Positions 62,147 to 64,000 of a DNA stretch of 64,000 nucleotides are shown piece after piece (the first letter of the stretch is position 1; the number at the start of each line of letters is the position of its first letter). The notes under the pieces were generated by a model. The model was given only the letters and a program-made list of their open reading frames with translations, was not told the origin of the DNA and ran no database searches. The position numbers and the translations under genes were made by a program. Source of the DNA: Enoplosus armatus (Eukaryota > Chordata > Actinopteri > Centrarchiformes > Enoplosidae); contig NC_092196.1 of the NCBI RefSeq assembly GCF_043641665.1, positions 19,505,192 through 19,569,191 of the forward strand, written 5' to 3'.

Positions 62147-64000
62147 CTGTCATAAACAAACGCTCATTTCATAAACACAAACATATAAACTGAGTACGTT
62201 TCCTTAAATGATCTAAATCAACAAGAACAGAACATTACACAATCAGGAGGAAATCCACTGTGTATGACTCCAGCTACTTAATTACACAATATTAGTAATT
62301 AACAGGATTGTCCCCTAAATTTAACAGGTGCTACTGATTTCCTGGGAGCTACAGGAAGTTGTGTTGCATGAAAACAATCTGCTGTAATTAGTAAAAGCTT
62401 CATTTAGTTGATAAATCCAGGACATATGCAGCTGAATCCATAGAGGTTTGCTGAATAATGTGAATATGAACCATCGAGGATCCTGTGAAAATGGGTTGGG
62501 TTAGGGTTTAATTCATCCTGAGTAAGGGAACATTGAGTAAAAAAAAGTTTATAATGTGATGCTGCTTAATAAACATTTCCACAAGCTTGCATATGCAGCA
62601 AATGTAAATGTAGGAGCCGTGACGGCCTCTGCAATAAGTGAAGTTATTATCATCAAATTCCCATTTTGCTTTTCAGCAGCTCTCAGTTGCTAAATAATGG
62701 TGTTATACAAATGGTGAAATATGATCCTCTAAATGGATAAATGATGACAAATCGCTCCAACCTTATCAGCAGCCCCCAGGAGCCATTTTATAGAGGCTGC
62801 ACACATTGTATACTGGGCCCGAAATGACTGCAGTGTTCTTTACAAGGAACAAGCCGTTTTTAATCTGCAGGGATCGCCGGCTGGCGGGCGGTTCATTTCC
62901 AGAGGCAGCGGCGCATGGCCCGCTCAGATCTGTCCGCTGAACTTCAGGACGGTGCTCTCCCATCAGACATCTGAGGGGAGGTGGGCGGATGCGATCGGAC
63001 AGATATATAAATGGGGAGATTATTAGCGGAATGATAAAGGAGTCGTATCATGTTCTTCTGCTCGCATGGGCGGCGGGGCAGAGTGGGCGGGTAAAGCCGA
63101 TTGATGTGCGACATTAAAGGGACTCATTGGATCTTTTTCTATCTCTGCGCCTGATTTAAGTTTTCTGTGAGAGCAGCTGATAACTTCAGTTGTATTTCAC
63201 ACTGAAGGGAAGGTTTGCTGCTCAGAAAAGATAAGTGACACCCTGACAGTTAGCAGTGACCCGGGCTCTGTCAGGTCCCCTCAGGCCATCTCAGTTTGTG
63301 ATGCAGGACTGGGAAACAAACGTCATTTACAGCTTGCATCGCGTTAGAAAGATGTAAATATGTTCATTTGTCATTGCCTTTCAAAACACCTAATATGACC
63401 GAATGTAAACTGTTTACCATGTTCACCATCTCTGTATAAAGTGTTAGCATGCTAACATTTCCTAATTAGCACTAATCACACAGTACAGCTGATGGGAATG
63501 TGATTAGTTTTGCAGATGCTGCAAGAATTAGTGCTAAAACCCGGAAATGAATTAGCATTTTTACACTTACAGTTCCCTCACAAAAATATGTCGTCCCTGC
63601 AGCTCCGTATTTTAAGATAATCAGTTGGTTTAGGAAACTAAAACTAGTTGGACAAGGTCGGGGAAAGACTGCAGTTAAGGTCAAAGATAATAAATCAATG
63701 CAAACCTCCTCACCCTTGTTTTCCTGTCAAACTACTTCCTGCATTGGTAGAACACGACTGGACATAAACTAAATAACTAAAGCAGAAGAGTTTCATGTGA
63801 ATGTAATTTGTAGGAGTCAAATTAAAGGCACTGAAAAGCATCCACACTGCATTTCTTTCACTAGCAAGCAGAATCAGTTGTTCCTGAATGATGTTTAAAG
63901 ATAAACTCTTATCGGGAGATTTTTATCTCCGCGCGCTGATCTGCTTGTTGTTTGATTTCACACGTCCTCTGGCCTGCGAGGAGAAGTGCAGCCGAACACA
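62147..64000. other. gas7: gas7 intron to the right edge
   Basis: No further GAS7 exon (SH3 domain) was recognised. A GC-rich, high-complexity block (about 62840-63130) stands out and a GCTAAC-type repeat fragment is at 63395-63545. The remainder is unremarkable. Confidence 0.5.

Overview
The window is nuclear genomic DNA of a ray-finned fish, most probably a percomorph teleost. It holds intron-rich vertebrate genes with GT-AG introns, many CA/TG and AT microsatellites, and several short interspersed repeat families of a type I associate with percomorph genomes. I see no prokaryotic features, CRISPR arrays, tRNA or rRNA genes, or transposase/reverse-transcriptase reading frames. The species cannot be named from the sequence.

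Six multi-exon genes were reconstructed by joining exons by hand, and every junction keeps the reading frame. Left to right they are: u2af2 (minus; large splicing factor subunit, 3' end outside the window), dhrs7c (plus; short-chain dehydrogenase of the sarcoplasmic reticulum, complete, 313 aa), natd1 (plus; small GNAT-like protein, complete, 129 aa), gsg1l2 (minus; tetraspan GSG1-like protein, complete, 306 aa), rcvrn (plus; recoverin, complete, 203 aa) and gas7 (minus; F-BAR protein, 3' end complete, 5' end beyond the right edge). The order dhrs7c - gsg1l2 - rcvrn - gas7 matches my recollection of human chromosome 17p13.1 (DHRS7C - GSG1L2 - GLP2R - RCVRN - GAS7). No GLP2R-like exon was found between gsg1l2 and rcvrn, and u2af2 and natd1 are fish-specific neighbours of the block.

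Layout: 1-7.4 kb u2af2; 7.4-10.7 kb spacer with a likely dhrs7c promoter and non-coding first exon; 10.7-13.7 kb dhrs7c; 14.8-16.3 kb natd1; 16.3-20.2 kb repeat-rich spacer; 20.2-27.5 kb gsg1l2; 27.5-31.9 kb spacer; 31.9-33.2 kb rcvrn; 33.2-37.8 kb spacer and the gas7 3' UTR; 37.8-64 kb gas7. The genes are not an operon. They serve separate roles: splicing, muscle calcium handling, acyl-transfer-like chemistry, a claudin-like membrane protein, phototransduction, and actin/membrane remodelling.

The most noteworthy observations are: a 63-codon reading frame with a strong start context and an MGxYCxCG start just upstream of gsg1l2; two gas7 acceptors built on microsatellites, one resembling the CFTR exon 9 (TG)nTn tract; a gas7 short-isoform first exon and an apparently missing half of the WW domain; three TAATCC (CRX/OTX-type) sites ahead of recoverin; three good CTCF-like motifs; and a fold-back repeat family with two full copies. 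No wholly new multi-gene system was found.
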